NCBI GenBank assembly: GCA_030386875.1
Contig: CM059564.1
Coordinates: forward strand, 42,490,075 to 42,554,074
Source of the DNA: Morinoia aosen
Lineage: Eukaryota; Arthropoda; Malacostraca; Amphipoda; Talitridae
Reading direction: 5' to 3'
DNA length: 64,000 nucleotides
Shown here: piece after piece, positions 35,676 to 48,520 of the stretch
How the letters are laid out: every line of letters begins with the position of its first letter
How positions within the stretch are numbered: position 1 is the first letter of the stretch
Translations under genes and position numbers: made by a program
The notes under the pieces: generated by a model
Database searches by the model: none
What the model was told of the DNA's origin: nothing
Seen by the model: the letters and a program-made list of their open reading frames with translations, nothing else

Positions 35676-37951
35676 CAGTCAGGCGCGGGAACCTGATTTC
35701 CAGGCAATCAGCGCACCGCTCCCCATTAAAAGACCAGAAAATTTCGGTTGCTCATTAAAATGGAAATGGAAAAATGTCCGAAGTAATGCCATTTTCAGAA
35801 CATGATTCTGGCAGGATATTGAAGGCAATGGTGCAGTTTTTGGCGGGCGTAAGCATCCTACTTGATCGTTGATTAATGACTGAACTAGCGTACACGACGC
35901 GCAAAAAAGGACAAAATTTGATAGATTTTGATGTAGTACAAAGATGTGTATTTCGGTTCAAGGATGAAAAAACATCATTCACTGATTCTAGAATTTTCCC
36001 AATAGAACTTCTTCAGATGTGGACACCATACAAATTTATCAATGCGAGCAATAGCCAAGACCTATATTTATTGATATCTATCAAGCATTGAAGCCTGTGT
36101 CACAGACACTCTCATCTGGCTCATCTCTCCTCTTCCAGACGAGAGATACAGTGGTTACAGACAACAAAATTTTTGGGTAATGTACAGTATATAAAAACTC
36201 ACGACGAAAACTATTGTGTAGGATGCTTAACATTCGACGAAAGAACCTCAAATTTAGCTCGGACTCTTAACTCTAAACTTGACAATAAATTCCCTTTCGA
36301 AGTTATTTCGAATTTCAGATGCGGACAACTGTACTAGTTAAGTTGCTAATTTTTAACGCCAACAATCGATTGCAACAACGAAACAAATATTACCTTAAGC
36401 GTTGAGCGTGTCTTTCTTTCTAATATGAACGTAATGAAATTAAAAGCTCAGTTCAACAGCGTCTCTAAAGTGACGGCCGTAGTGGGCTGAACGTTATTTA
36501 TTTGATAAATCTCTAATTCCAGTCAAAACGCTTCTCCGTATTGCATAACTGAAGTTATGTCGGAAAGGTTACAGTTGCTAAGAGGTTAATACTTTCAGAA
36601 ATATTTATATAATATTTTAGGAATTACTTGACGTACGATTCTATGAAATGACTTCACACTTTAAATGCCCATTAACCCATAATACGCTAATGGCTCATTT
36701 ACAAACAATTTACATTCATTACATTGTGCTTACTCAATTTTGAAATGGGTCTTATTTTTTTTATGATGCTTCGATGATAACATCCTGGCAGATATTTATT
36801 AATAATGAAAAGAGTAAAACAAATTTGTCAACTGAAAAATAGCTTAGAAGAATTCAACAAAATCTTACGACCAAGCTCAGTACAAAATTTCTGTTTTGCC
36901 TATTGCATTTAATTTAGAAATTTGAAGCCCCCTTATTTGATTTCAAGACAGGCACTCTGAATGAAAACTATCAAGGAAACCAGACCTTTCCCGTAAATTA
37001 TAAAAGATCAAAGTCGAATTAATATTATCGTATGGTTCGTTAATGTTCAAAAATGTATGACTCTCTTTAAAAAAAAAAACTCATTGAATTTGAATTTCTG
37101 TTCGAATAAGCTTCCCACATTTGCGACCGTTTCTTAAGACAAACGCACTCAACCATACATTCACACTTGTATTTACCCCTGTATCTGCATTTCAGCTTTT
37201 GTGGTCGCTGTAACAATTCAGGTAAAATTCCGTACTGCCAGTCGCACTAGCAGGGAAATTTCTGGTGCAATTTCCTCCATTACTCGTCCCAAATAACCTT
37301 CTTACAGCACTGGCACTGAAACGCAAATGCGGACAGAAACTTCCGTCGAAAATTTCTCACTTTTAAGCAGTCTTAAGCCGCCTAATTCTAGAACGCATTC
37401 GATGGTCTCGACGGCGAAGTTTTTTGCGATGGTTTTGCTTCTCTGCCCATATTCCATTTCACCTTTTTTCATTTCGAAATACATGGCGCGTGAGAGTCAT
37501 TCCTTAAAATTACATCTTAGATTCGAGGTTTGAAATATTTTGTGAGCTTTCAATCAATTTGATCGAATGAAAGTAACAAGGTTTCGTAAATCAATCTAAT
37601 AGCAACAAAGCATCTAACTTTTGTTCATGAAAACTAATGGCGCTTCTTTAAATAATTCTGAAAAAATTTACCAAACTAATAAGTCTTACAACATTGATTA
37701 GCTATTTATCATCGCGGATATAATATATTTGTTTCTTTTTAACACATTTTGACGTTAAGCGATTTATATATGAACTTCGTAGTCTGGCAAACATTCCGAC
37801 ACTCTCAACTCGCTGGAGATTTGGTGCTGCCATAGCGTGTGGTCTACCTCCATTTATCGCTTACCCAGGTGCAGTTTGAGATGTACAAGTTAAGTATCTA
37901 TCGCTAAATTAAGTGTATGGAAATAAGTAATATTCATTAGTAATCGAGCCT

Positions 37952-38945
37952 AACCTCACGATATAGTACTAGCTAGAGGTAGATCTCATGCTATAGTGTG
38001 GTAGACCTCACGCTATAGTACTAGCTAGAGGTAGATCTCATGCTATAGTGTGGTAGACCTCACGCTAGTACTAGCTAGAGGTAGACCTCATGCTGCAATG
38101 TGGTAGACCTCACGCTACAGTACTAGCTAGAGGTAGATCTCATGCTATAGAGTGGCAGACCTCACGCTAGTACTAGCTAGAGGTAGATCTCATGCTATTG
38201 TGAGGTAGACCTCACGCTAGTACTAGCTAGAGGTAGACCTCATGCTACAATGTGGTAGACCTCACGCTATAGTACTAGCTAGAGGTAGATCTCATGCTAT
38301 AGTGTGGCAGACCTCACGCTACAGTACTAGCTAGAGGTAGATCTCATGCTATAGTGTGGCAGACCTCACGCTACAGTACTAGCTAGAGGTAGATCTCATG
38401 CTATAGTGTGGCAGACCTCACGCTACAGTACTAGCTAGAGGTAGATCTCATGCTATAGTGTGGTAGACCTCACGCTACAGTACTAGCTAGAGGTAGATCT
38501 CATGCTATAGTGTGGCAGACCTCACGATACAGTACTAGCTAGAGGTAGATCTCATGCTATAGTGTGGTAGACCTCACGGTACTACTAGCTAGAGGTAGAT
38601 CTCATGCTATAGTGTGGTAGGCCTCATGCTAGTACTAGCTAGAGGTAGATCTCATGCTATAGTGGGGCAGACCTCACGCTACAGTACTAGCTAGAGGTAG
38701 ATCTCATGCTAAAGTGCGGCAGACCTCACGCTACAGTACTAGCTAGAGGTAGATCTCATGCTATAGTGTGACAGACCTCACGCTACAGTACTAGCTAGAG
38801 GTAGATCTCATGCTATAGTGTGGTAGACCTCACGCTATAGTACTAGCTAGAGGTAGATCTCATGCTATAGTATGGTAGACCTCATGCTAGTACTAGCTAG
38901 AGGTAGATCTCATGCTATAGTGGGGCAGACCTCACGAGGTAGAGA
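37952..38945. repeat. Dimeric 52-bp satellite-like array, about 19 copies
   Basis: The unit is GTACTAGCTAGAGGTAGATC, TCATGCTATAGTGTGGTAGA, CCTCACGCTATA. It is itself a dimer: GGTAGATCTCATGCTATAGT and GGTAGACCTCACGCTATAGT are paralogous halves. Some units are 50 bp where TA or CA is missing before GTACTAG. Homogeneity is high, which implies recent amplification or ongoing conversion. Stops occur in every frame, so it is not coding. Confidence 0.97.
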
Positions 38946-40380
38946 CTCGCTAGACCTCACGAGTTATCTCTCAGTCTCGGTTAAAATTATGCTGAGGGAT
39001 TTCGTCCCGACTTGCTGGTCCTCAGATGCGGGATGAAAAGCATTCTATCTGGGGTGGTTGGGCCCCGACAAAGATTACAGTATCAACCCGGGGAATATCG
39101 GAAGGAATTCCAGGACTCGGCTTCATTCTTCTGCGGCGAGTGGTTACCTCGCACAAAAGTGCACTGATCGAGAGGGGACTCCTGCAGATGTGAGGGTTGT
39201 AACCGACGTTCCAATTTCGCAGAAGTTGTGATGATTCCAAGGAGGCACGGAGAGGATTCTTTGCTGCGCATTATTGTTAGAAATACCGTACAACACGTTG
39301 ATAACGTTTGCGCGGTGGCTACGGTTGGCGGTGTTAGGTTTCATGTAGTAGAATTGAAAAAAAACTTTACTTCTCGAATATATTTTAGTCCTTTTTAAAA
39401 TGTGCAAAATGTGAAATTGTTGAGTTATGTTTTACCTCGCTCGCTAAAATGTATTTTTAAGGAAGGGAGTAAAATAATTGAAATGCTATTCATTCATGCG
39501 GTGCATCAATGAGAAATTTAAGTAGGGGACACATGCGTCCTAATGCGTTGTTAACGAGCTGAAAAAAGGTAGTGAAAATTGAAAATGCTCTTCATATACA
39601 GATAGACATTAGTTTGATTGTGCATTTGATAGGGTGCATATGTATCGCGTGCACTGTAATTGCAAACTTCTTCAATTGAACGACAAAATTTAGCTCACAT
39701 TTTACATATGAAATGGGAAATAATTTCTGTATATATTTCAGTTATTCCAGAGTTCGCAAATATGCAATTTACATGTGTCACGAATGTGTGCAGCTACGGA
39801 GTCAACGAGGTAAGCCGCAGGGAACATTTTAATTCGAATGGTTTTCTTAATTTCATAAGCGATTCATAGAAATTTATGATCGGGGTTCATTCAATTCCGA
39901 GTGTGCGGATAACCATTACACCATTGAATCTGTTTAGTAAATACACGAAATGAAGCGTTGGGTACGAGTGGTTTAAATTACAACACCTTAATTATGGAAA
40001 TTTAAACATGTTAAACAGTAGAGGGTAATTCTTTTGTTGGATTTTCTCGAAGATATCCGTCACTATCAGTACGCGACTGGAAGGCAGTAATATTTATATC
40101 TAATGCACTCGAATTAATTCAGAAGCGTAAAATCCTAATAATAATAATAAAATCCCAATAATAATAGAAAATTTATGCAAGCAGGCTTTTAAATAGACCA
40201 TTAAATACTACTACTTAAGAAGTCGATTCTTCCAAAGCATCATCGAGTCACATGGCACCTCAACACTCTACTTTGATATACTGTATTGCAGTGAATTTCA
40301 ATATTCATTTCTAATTCAAAGCCAATAGATAGTAGTAAGCAATGTTGAAAATAGCAAGAAATAATTGAATCGTGCCTTTA

Positions 40381-40497
40381 TTTAGTTTTGATTTAGTGGT
40401 ATTTATAAAAAATTAAGTTTGTGACTACTGGTCTCCCAGCAGCATGATGAAGATCCTCTAATGAAGTGACCACCGGCGGCTCACGTCGCAGTTAAAG
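40381..40497. repeat. Dispersed repeat, copy A
   Basis: It contains TTTAGTTTTGATTTAG, TGACTACTGGTC, AGTGACCACCGGCGGCTCAC and GTCGCAGTTAAAG. The same blocks in the same order occur at 48279-48382. It is probably an old transposable element, family unknown. Confidence 0.7.
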
Positions 40498-43400
40498 CTT
40501 CAGTTATACCGTGCATGAGCTCAAATATGGAAATATGCATCACGCAAATGATTTTAGTACCAACTGACCGGTAGTTAAATAAATGCTGTCCATGAAAATA
40601 AGAAAAAAAACGGCATTTTGGTGAAAGAAATGTTGTCGTGTATTCCTATTTTAGTAGCCCCAGATATCGGCTGAATAAGCTTCAGCCAACGTCATGTACG
40701 ATTGTAAGTTTTTCAAACCCTTTTGTAAAAGGGGGAATCTGGTGAAGAAAAGAAAAGTTTTATAGTTGTCTGCAATTGTACCTACATGGTGTCATGAGGA
40801 CTTAATGAACAAATAAAGAATGTAAAGGAGGGCATAGAAATGGCAATTAAATTTATTGGGTTGTCAGGTGATATTATACGTTGAATCTTATTTTGACTCC
40901 CCCATGTTAAATTGACGAATCTGAGTGTGTGAGACAGCAAATCATGCTCTTCCTATCTATAAAAGAGCTCGGCACTGAAGGCAAGGAAGTTATTTGAAAA
41001 TAATTATTTAATTTTCCAGAGTCGAAGTGCTTCTACATTTACCGTGAAAAATTTTTTATTCTCACATTTATCCAAGATTAAGAGAGTTCAAAGCATTATG
41101 AAATTATTTTTGCGGTGCCTATATGTTGTGTTGCGACACAAAGAAGTTTGAATTGGGCTCACTAATTGGAAAGCATTGTACTGTCGAGGTGATTTAAATA
41201 TTAAATAGCAAGTGGCAACGTCAAACGTTGTTCGTCGTTTTGGCATAAGTGGTAAAAAGCGAGAATTGTTTTAGTTGAAAGTTTACCTTGTATGCCACTA
41301 AAAATATTACTGAAAATTAAAATTTTACGCTGAAAACTCGAATACCTACGAGAAGAGTCTGTAATCTAGTTGATTTTTAAAATCGCAACACAAGTCTGAA
41401 ACGCAGCCGACCTATTCCGCTGTATTACTGCTAAAGAAATGTTTAATGGAACAGGTACTACTGAGAGCAAGCAGAACTTTGTCTCTAGGATCCTGCACAA
41501 ATATTTTCCTATCGACGCTCCCACAATTTTGGGGATGTAGAGGAGTTTGCTGGGAATCTGCTCCCCGAGCCTGTCACCCTCCTGTCGCTTCTTTTCCCAT
41601 CCACCTTCGAGCCAGAAATGATAAAAAAAAAGATCTTCAAGTGAAATCTGTAAGGATCCTTGGACAAGACGGCTGCGCAAAAAAAAAAACAAAAGGAACG
41701 TATTGCGACAAAGACAATGCTGTAGAACAATTGAAAGCGAAAATGTTTCGTGTTTAACTTTAAGTGCAGTGTGTCTTTCAGTAGAGTTATGATGAATGTC
41801 TAGACTAACGCACAAGAACACATTATCTCTGTCGTGAAGCATCCAAGAAATAAATTCGAGCCTTTTACAACTTTGTTAATACTTCTTTAGGAAAAGAGTT
41901 TAAAAGAACTCGCTCCTTTTAATTGAGCCGAGTGGTTTGAAGCAGCGAGAGGAGAAGACTTGACAAGCGGGAGATCTTTTAAGTATACAATCCCGCAGCT
42001 TCTTTTCTTGGATCACAAGCACCAAGAAAACTTAGTGTGTTTGCTCTACACAGATACGCAATTTATTTAATTAAAGTATAACCTTGCTCGTTCAGTAGAC
42101 CTAATAATTTTCCGAACTTACTGGAAGGATTTACCTCGTAAGAACAGCAAAATATCGTTTGTATTTCTATGTTTTTTGCAGTCGAGCAAAAACCCAAGGC
42201 TAATTACTGCACTGGGCTTCACTCTATTTTGTTTTAGAGGCGGGGTTTTTTGGCTTGTTTACGCTTCGATTGTACTTGGCAGACAGCAAACAGTGAGCTG
42301 GTTAAGAGCTTCTGGACTTCCGTAGCTTCTTGGAGTTGTTTAGGATGGCTTTGCTGAACCGAGGCTTCTCTTTCCTGGGATCTGATCGTGGGCAGTAAGT
42401 GACTGCGACAGGTCACTTGGCTCGTGAACCTCGTTTGTAGGATTGAAGAGCTCCAAATTGAGCGGATTTTTTGAAAGAGAATGGAAAAATTGCCATGAGA
42501 TATTGACTGTGAGTGGCCGTGTGCCATGAGAATGGCATCTCAGTGAAGGATTGCGGCCGGAAGAGCCCTAAGTTTAATTTTTTTTGCTTTCAATGTGATG
42601 AACCATTGTGATTGTACAGTGATTCACCAAGCATAAAATATAAAGTTGTTTCTAATGCCGAGAAAAACTTGTTTGAAAGGATGTTGAATGACCATTTAAT
42701 GTATGATTTTTATTTTATAGAAGTTCTCAAACGAATGCCCGTTTAAAAGCGTTAATAATCTACGGAAGCATTTCTTCACAAAGTACAATACCTTTCGCGT
42801 GTAAGATTGGGGACTAAAATTTTAATTTTAGTTCCTTACAATAGCAGCTGCAGGTAAGCTTAACAAAAAAAAAGTAATCAGAAAATCCACTCATGCGGAT
42901 AAACCAGTTCACACTGGGGAAGCCAAAGTAGTCAGCGTTTGAAAATATGTTTCATTGAAGCCTCACTGCTTTTTCACAGCACACGCTCAATTCTCGGCCG
43001 ACAATAAAGAGTTCAAAACACTGCAGCAAATGAATGCTTAGTTTGTATTGACCAGAAATAAACTGGTTTCTGTATTTTCTATTTCTGGAAGTCCACTTCG
43101 AGAAAATCCCGTAAATTGTCTTTAATCTTACGGGCCAGGCAACTCGTAACCGCCTCCTGCAGTCGCCAGAGTCACTTCGGTCTGGCTTCGGTTTCTTGGG
43201 TCTGAATTAAACTCAAGTTAAATCTTCAACTCAACTTTAAGGTCAAAAGTTGGTAAAAATTTTATAAATTGCAAACATTTACTGGGTATATCAAATATTG
43301 ATAATTTTAAAAGATTGTTAAACTTTCTTCAAACGACTCATCGATGGGTCGTTCCGCACTTGGAAAAACTTAAGCACGACCCCTGGTGGGTCATATCGAA

Positions 43401-44370
43401 ACAAATGTGTTAAATTAACGAGTTCCACGCATTATTAATTGTGTTTTATGTTATCGTTATTTTAGTGTTCAAGCCATAGAGTTTGCACCATGAGCTTTAT
43501 TGCTTCTGAAATAAATAGCTTTGTTTTCCGATCCGTTGTTTGTCAGAGGCTCCTAATATTTTTGTTGCCGAAGAAATAAGTAATGATTGAATACATTCTA
43601 TAAAGAACTCTTAATGTTCGAACTTTGTACTGCTCGAGGCGAAATGCTGACGCTTGCAGAAATGCCGTTCGTGTGTGGGGCCTCATTTGTATAGTGGGTT
43701 GGAACTTGAAGCTTCTTTATACCCCTGAAAGGAATTTTCTTTCTCAATTCAATGGGAGGAAAATGTCAAGGTATTCGTAGACTTATAATTTAGCAATAAA
43801 GTTTTCAGGTTTCTATCAGTTGAAGTTGTCACGAAATTTCATTTTCGGATTCGTGATAAATTGACCTTTGATGTCTAGCAACGTAACGCAATTCTTGTGG
43901 CGGAATAGAGCAGGTAAGAAAATGAAGTGAAAATGAATATAATGTACCCTACAGTATAAAAAATAGTTTAATATTGTACTAAATTACGCATAACGCTATG
44001 TGCTATGACTCAAAAGTATAGAATATTTGAATCGTATTTCATAACTTTCTTTTCGCGTTTTCCATACATTTTAAGAGTTGTTACTGATGATGTCACCATT
44101 ATTTGAACGTCGATTCCAAGTCGGTAACATCATTGACCTCCGCTTGAGTGAATGGCAGTCCCAAAATATAAGTTAAAACAGACGCCCGCATCCATTTAGA
44201 CTTGCCATCGGGATTCTATTATTGGCCACCCAGGCTAACAGAAAATCAGTCAGACAAAGGAGAGCAACTTGCTATCTTCATGCTAATGAAGTCACTCAAC
44301 TATATTTCTTAAATATCATCTAAAAATAACAGAATAGTCTAGTGGCAAATTGTGGAGTTTTTCACGACGC

Positions 44371-44730
44371 GCCCCGCCACTAATGCAACACATAAGTTCA
44401 CCAACTTGTAAATTTCGAAATAATGGACCTTTAGATTTCAAATCACTCTCAAACGAAGATGAAACATTCTTACTTTCCATACTGTAGAGGGTACGGAAAC
44501 AGTTTTCTGTAAACTACATAAATTTCTGGATATACCTATATGACTCGCGCGCCGTCATAACATGAGTTTACCCACTTGTAACTTTCGAAATAATGCAACT
44601 ATCGACTTTAAATTACTTTCAAACGAAAGAATGTTGTAATCTTTCGTTTAAATTACAATTTGAAGTCAATAGGTACATTATTTCGAAAGTTACAAATGCG
44701 TGAACCTATGTGTGGCATTAGTGGCGGGGC
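44371..44730. mobile_element. Three-armed inverted repeat element
   Basis: The left arm starts GCCCCGCCACTAATGCAACA and the right arm ends with its complement (GGCATTAGTGGCGGGGC at 44730), pairing for about 55 bp including TTTCGAAATAATG. A second copy of the left arm lies in direct orientation at about 44553-44640 (GAGTTTACCCACTTGTAACT, TTCGAAATAATGCA, TTTCAAACGAAAGA) and also pairs with the right arm, making a tight hairpin centred near 44643. It is a MITE or a partly duplicated foldback element. Confidence 0.8.
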
Positions 44731-45025
44731 TTGTCTGGAAAAGATTCCAAATTATTACTCTTTCACTCCGAAAGGGAATTTCTCAAACCATTTTACAAGC
44801 ACGGCATTATACATTTCAATTGAAATCGAAACTTTCGTAACTCGAAACTTGCAGCTCAACGTCTAACACACAATCATCATCGCCACATTCCTTACAAACT
44901 GGTTGAATACCGCCATCTCAGTCAGTACATACTACTCGCAGTAGCTGAGGCGCTTATTTCTTCTAAGCTGCTATAATTTATTCCAGGCAGACGCTGCAAT
45001 TGTTCATTCAAGAGAGGCTTTTAGA

Positions 45026-45166
45026 ATGGCTCTTAGTAAAAGACTCTCTCGACTTTCCTTGATTGGCCGAGATGACAACAAGCGACCTCGGTTCGATGGC
45101 CCTACAAGTTTCAGTCGCTTCCGAATTTGGAACTCACGTGGAGCAAGGACGATAATGAAAGAATGA
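45026..45166 (+). CDS. Possible small ORF, 46 codons
   Basis: The ATG at 45026 follows TTTTAGA and the stop is at 45164-45166. The peptide begins MALSKRLSRLSLIGRDDNKR, is very basic with many Ser/Arg, and contains FSRFRIWNSRGARTI. The frame is uninterrupted and locally less AT-rich, and it ends where a GAAA-rich microsatellite begins. There is no splice or homology support. Chance is the simplest alternative. Confidence 0.15.
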   Translation: MALSKRLSRLSLIGRDDNKRPRFDGPTSFSRFRIWNSRGARTIMKE

Positions 45167-45300
45167 AAGGAAGAAATAGAAAGTAAGAAAGAAAGAAGGG
45201 ATAGAAATAAAAAAGAAGAAAAAAGAAAGTATGAAAGAAAAAAGAATGAAGGAAAGAAATAAAGAAAGGTAGAAATAAGTAAATAAATAAAGAAAAACAG
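45155..45300. repeat. GAAA-rich microsatellite
   Basis: About 145 bases consist of interrupted GAAA, GAAAGAAG and AAATAAAT units with almost no pyrimidines on the + strand. Confidence 0.9.
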
Positions 45301-46674
45301 TTTATTTTCTAAAAAGTTGATACATGAGATGCATTACAACACACTAGATAACGAGAGATACTTTACAGCTCGTGGTGAGGCTTCCGTGAGCCGTGCTACA
45401 CTGAGCATCATTCAAGACTTCCGTATTTGTCTTGATTCTTTTAACTTGCTGTCAGTGTGCTTATAAAACTTGAAAAAAATTTATTTACACGTGTTTGAAA
45501 AATGAAAGTATTTTGAAGCACACTTTGTTTTTTTTATGAATAGACTAGTGTTCACGGCCCATCAACAAAGACTGGATTAAATATATTTCTTGAATCAATC
45601 TTCCAGATGTGGATGACAAACAAATATATTTATCCTAATGGTACACCCGAGATTGAAATTTTCCTGTTTTCCGCGCTGGTGAAACCTCGTATCACAGATA
45701 CGGTCATTAAGCATCCTTATGATAGAAAGGCGAAAGAAACGGACAAGAAACAAACATATAAATAATTGAATACACCAAGGGTATTATTAGGTAAGATAAT
45801 TGTCACGGTTGAAAGACCAATGATATTTGGATGTGACTTCGTCACCTTCAAAACAGTAAGAGCATCGAGACTTGACGATTTTTGCCTCCTGAATAGACTA
45901 TGTCCTTCCAAAGCAAGCTCGGAGCTCTGGTAAATTGCTTCTTCTTGAAGCAAAGCGATGCAGAAAGGCCATCAAAGAATTCTATCGCACGAGTACTTCC
46001 GTTCTCCCTCACCATCTCCGCACGGCTGACTCCCTTCACCACGGCACACGGAAAAAAGTTAACTCTTTTATTACGAAATTTTCTGTGAGCGCGTATGGAA
46101 AGCGAGGCATATTTCTGCGCACAATCCACCCTGAAAGAATTATTCGTTTGGCGTCTGCAGATGGCGTCAGTGGTGCAAAAAGTTCTCTCGGAGAAAAAGT
46201 TCCTATTGTGTAATCTGACTCGTTCTCTCTCTGCTCTGTCTGTCAAAATCACCCCCATGGGAAGTAAAGTTTATGGTAGAGACGTATAATTACTCTCAGT
46301 CGACGTGAATTAAGGGAGAAAATCTTTCCGGGAGACACAAATTCGACGCAAAAAATGTCCCTTAGCTACTCTGAGATTTCACAACAGTCGCGCGAGACGC
46401 CCTAACGATTTCTCAGTTTCTTTGAGGTCGCCGCTCCGTTCCCAAAAGGCAAACGACTGCTTGAGATCTGTGAGCAGATCGAGAAGGTGATTTATAACAG
46501 GCCTTGGTGAAACATGGCTCTGAGTTGTCCGAGATGTGCTCCGTTCTTGACATGCAGCCTCGAACGGAGGTTTGCAGAATAGAAGCCACGGGAATTTTTT
46601 CTCTTTTCTTCTGTAAGCCTAGATCTTGAAGCAACAAAATACAATGAGGAAGACGAATACTACTCGTGGGAGTT

Positions 46675-46815
46675 TCTTAAAGCTTCCATCTTGATTTTAG
46701 TGGACGATTACGGAGTTCAAACCGTGTATTTTTCTCCTCAGCGTCAGTTCGATATCACATAATCGGGATTCTGGAACTCATCTTGATTTAGTGACCGGAA
46801 GAAAGGTTGCTCAAA
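46675..46815. repeat. Dispersed repeat, copy B (second half only)
   Basis: It contains AGCTTCCATCTTGATTTTAG, then TGGACGATTACGGAGTTCAAA, TTCGATATCACATAATCGGG-like sequence and CTTGATTTAGTGACCGGAA. These match 48388-48520 (AGCATCCATCTTGAGTTCAG, CACGATTACGGAGTTCAAA, CTTGGTTTAGTGGCTGGAA). Confidence 0.78.
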
Positions 46816-47671
46816 TCATTTTATAAGTGTTATGACGGGTTGGCATTAACCGCTTTAGTTCATGATTGCGTATGCTTGTTTCTAATTGCTCATCGCTTAA
46901 CGAAAGAAATATCCACACTGGAAATTATTGCCGTAAATATTTGTGTAGAAGTAATTCGTTGATGCTTGAGTGACTTGAACTAATGAACGAATGAATGTCA
47001 GTAAACGTGTTGATAAAAAACCTGAAATATCGTCACACGAGAGCAGCAGTTCCGGAGACCTCAAAAGTCAATCTTTCCTCTTCGTTCAAAAATAAGGCAG
47101 AGGAGCCATGGATTAGTGACCAGTACATTTTGACATAAGGCATTCAAGAACCACGTAATGAAAATAAGCAAATCTATTATTCCTTAAAGAAAAAGTTACA
47201 CTAACGCGTTTAACTATGCCGTAACTCATCTACAGTCGAGCCAATCTTTGAAATTAAAAAACCACGTGCGCCTTTCGTCAAAGTCATTTCGGGAATTTTT
47301 CACAATTCTACAACAATTTCACCATAAACTAGAAATGCGGTTCACTCTAAGATACAAGGTTAAAAGGCTAAAAAATCGAAAAAATCTGAAATAATCTCTC
47401 AATGTAATTTTTTACAACATTAACCAGCGAGTCCGCCAATACATTACGACAGCGTTTAAGAAACTTCGGTGGAAAGCGAAAGATTGTAGGCCATACGACT
47501 CGGTCTTCTGAAAACCAATCATCAGTGACGGTCGTTCGAAGACAGCTTCCCGATCATAAACAAGCAAAGTTTGGGCCGTGCATCAGAGAAGGCAATCTAA
47601 TAATAGAAACTTTTGTCAGCGATTGTAATGTTGGGCTGAGGTGGGCAGTGTGGCGCCTGACGTCCGTATCG

Positions 47672-47872
47672 CAGCCCTACGCCCGCCTGCCTCCAGCCCA
47701 ACGACCTCCCGCTTCCAGCCCTACGCCTGCCCGCCTCTAGCCCTACGCCCTCCCGCCTCCAGCCCTACCCATGCCTGCCTCCAGCCCTACGCCCTCCCGC
47801 CTCTAGCCCTACGCCCTCCCGCCTCCAGCCCTACTCCCGCCCGCCTCCAGCCCTACTCCCGCCCGCCTCCAG
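47672..47872. repeat. 22-bp C-rich minisatellite, 9 copies
   Basis: The unit CCAGCCCTACGCCCTCCCGC + CT is repeated nine times at constant length. The + strand has almost no G apart from two per unit, so the - strand carries closely spaced GGG runs and could form G-quadruplexes. The 22-bp length keeps two overlapping + frames open (47525-47740 and 47641-48018), giving Pro/Ala/Ser-rich translations that are by-products of the repeat. Confidence 0.95.
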
Positions 47873-48046
47873 TCAAAAGCCTTCGCTGCTCGCTGTTCGC
47901 TGGAATAAAATTCTTATTTGTCGCTGGCGCAGAGATGAAAGCGATATTGTGCAGGCACACACGTGAGCTGAACCTATTCTCGACATCTGTCTTCGTTGCA
48001 GCTTTAAAAGTTGTCTAGCAAGTCTACTCAAGTTCGAATCGAAGAG

Positions 48047-48260
48047 AGTTTCTTAACGAGTCAAGTGCGGTGGGTTAAGCTGAAGTTTAATGTTCAATTC
48101 TCATGCTAGGGTTACAAATTTTAGAGATAAATTTGGAAAATAAGGAGCAATTGAAGTAAGTTTCTTAACACGTCAAATGCGGTGGGTTAGACTGAAGTTC
48201 AATATTCAACTCTCAAACTATAGTTAATTTTACAGATAACTTTGGGTAATAACGAACGTT
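48047..48260. repeat. 112-bp tandem duplication
   Basis: AGTTTCTTAACGAGTCAAGT at 48047 and AGTTTCTTAACACGTCAAAT at 48159 start two diverged copies. Both continue with GCGGTGGGTTA, CTGAAGTT, AATATTCAACTCTCA or similar, and TTTTAGAGATAA / TTTTACAGATAA. Confidence 0.88.
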
Positions 48261-48278
48261 AAATAGATCGTGCTCTCA

Positions 48279-48520
48279 TTTAGTTTTCATTGAACATTTA
48301 TTAAATTGAGTTAGTGACTGCTGGTCGGTCAGCACACTGGAAATCACCTCAGTGACCACCGGTGGGTCACGTCGCACCTAAAGTGTTAGAGCATCCATCT
48401 TGAGTTCAGTGCACGATTACGGAGTTCAAAATCTGTACTTCCTCAACAATCTCACTTTGAAATCTCATCGTATGATTTTTTAACTAGTCTTGGTTTAGTG
48501 GCTGGAACTACTTGTTCACC
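48279..48520. repeat. Dispersed repeat, copy C (both halves)
   Basis: The first half (48279-48382) matches 40381-40497 and the second half (48388-48520) matches 46675-46815, so this is the most complete copy of the family in the window. It has no terminal inverted repeats or coding frame that I can see. Confidence 0.75.

Noticed and set aside
41366..41842. Longest open frame in the window, 158 codons on the minus strand, with a 103-codon frame on the opposite strand
   Set aside because: Both frames run through the same A/T homopolymers, neither resembles a known family, and composition is not coding-like. Treated as chance.
42234..42527. 97-codon minus-strand frame rich in Ser/Gln
   Set aside because: No acceptor, donor or family resemblance; low complexity.
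45848..46258. 136-codon minus-strand frame overlapped by three plus-strand frames
   Set aside because: The region is open in many frames because it is less AT-rich. There are no splice signals or recognisable motifs to choose one.
47525..48018. Pro/Ala/Ser-rich frames of 71 and 125 codons
   Set aside because: They are translations of the 22-bp minisatellite, which is open in several frames because of its composition.
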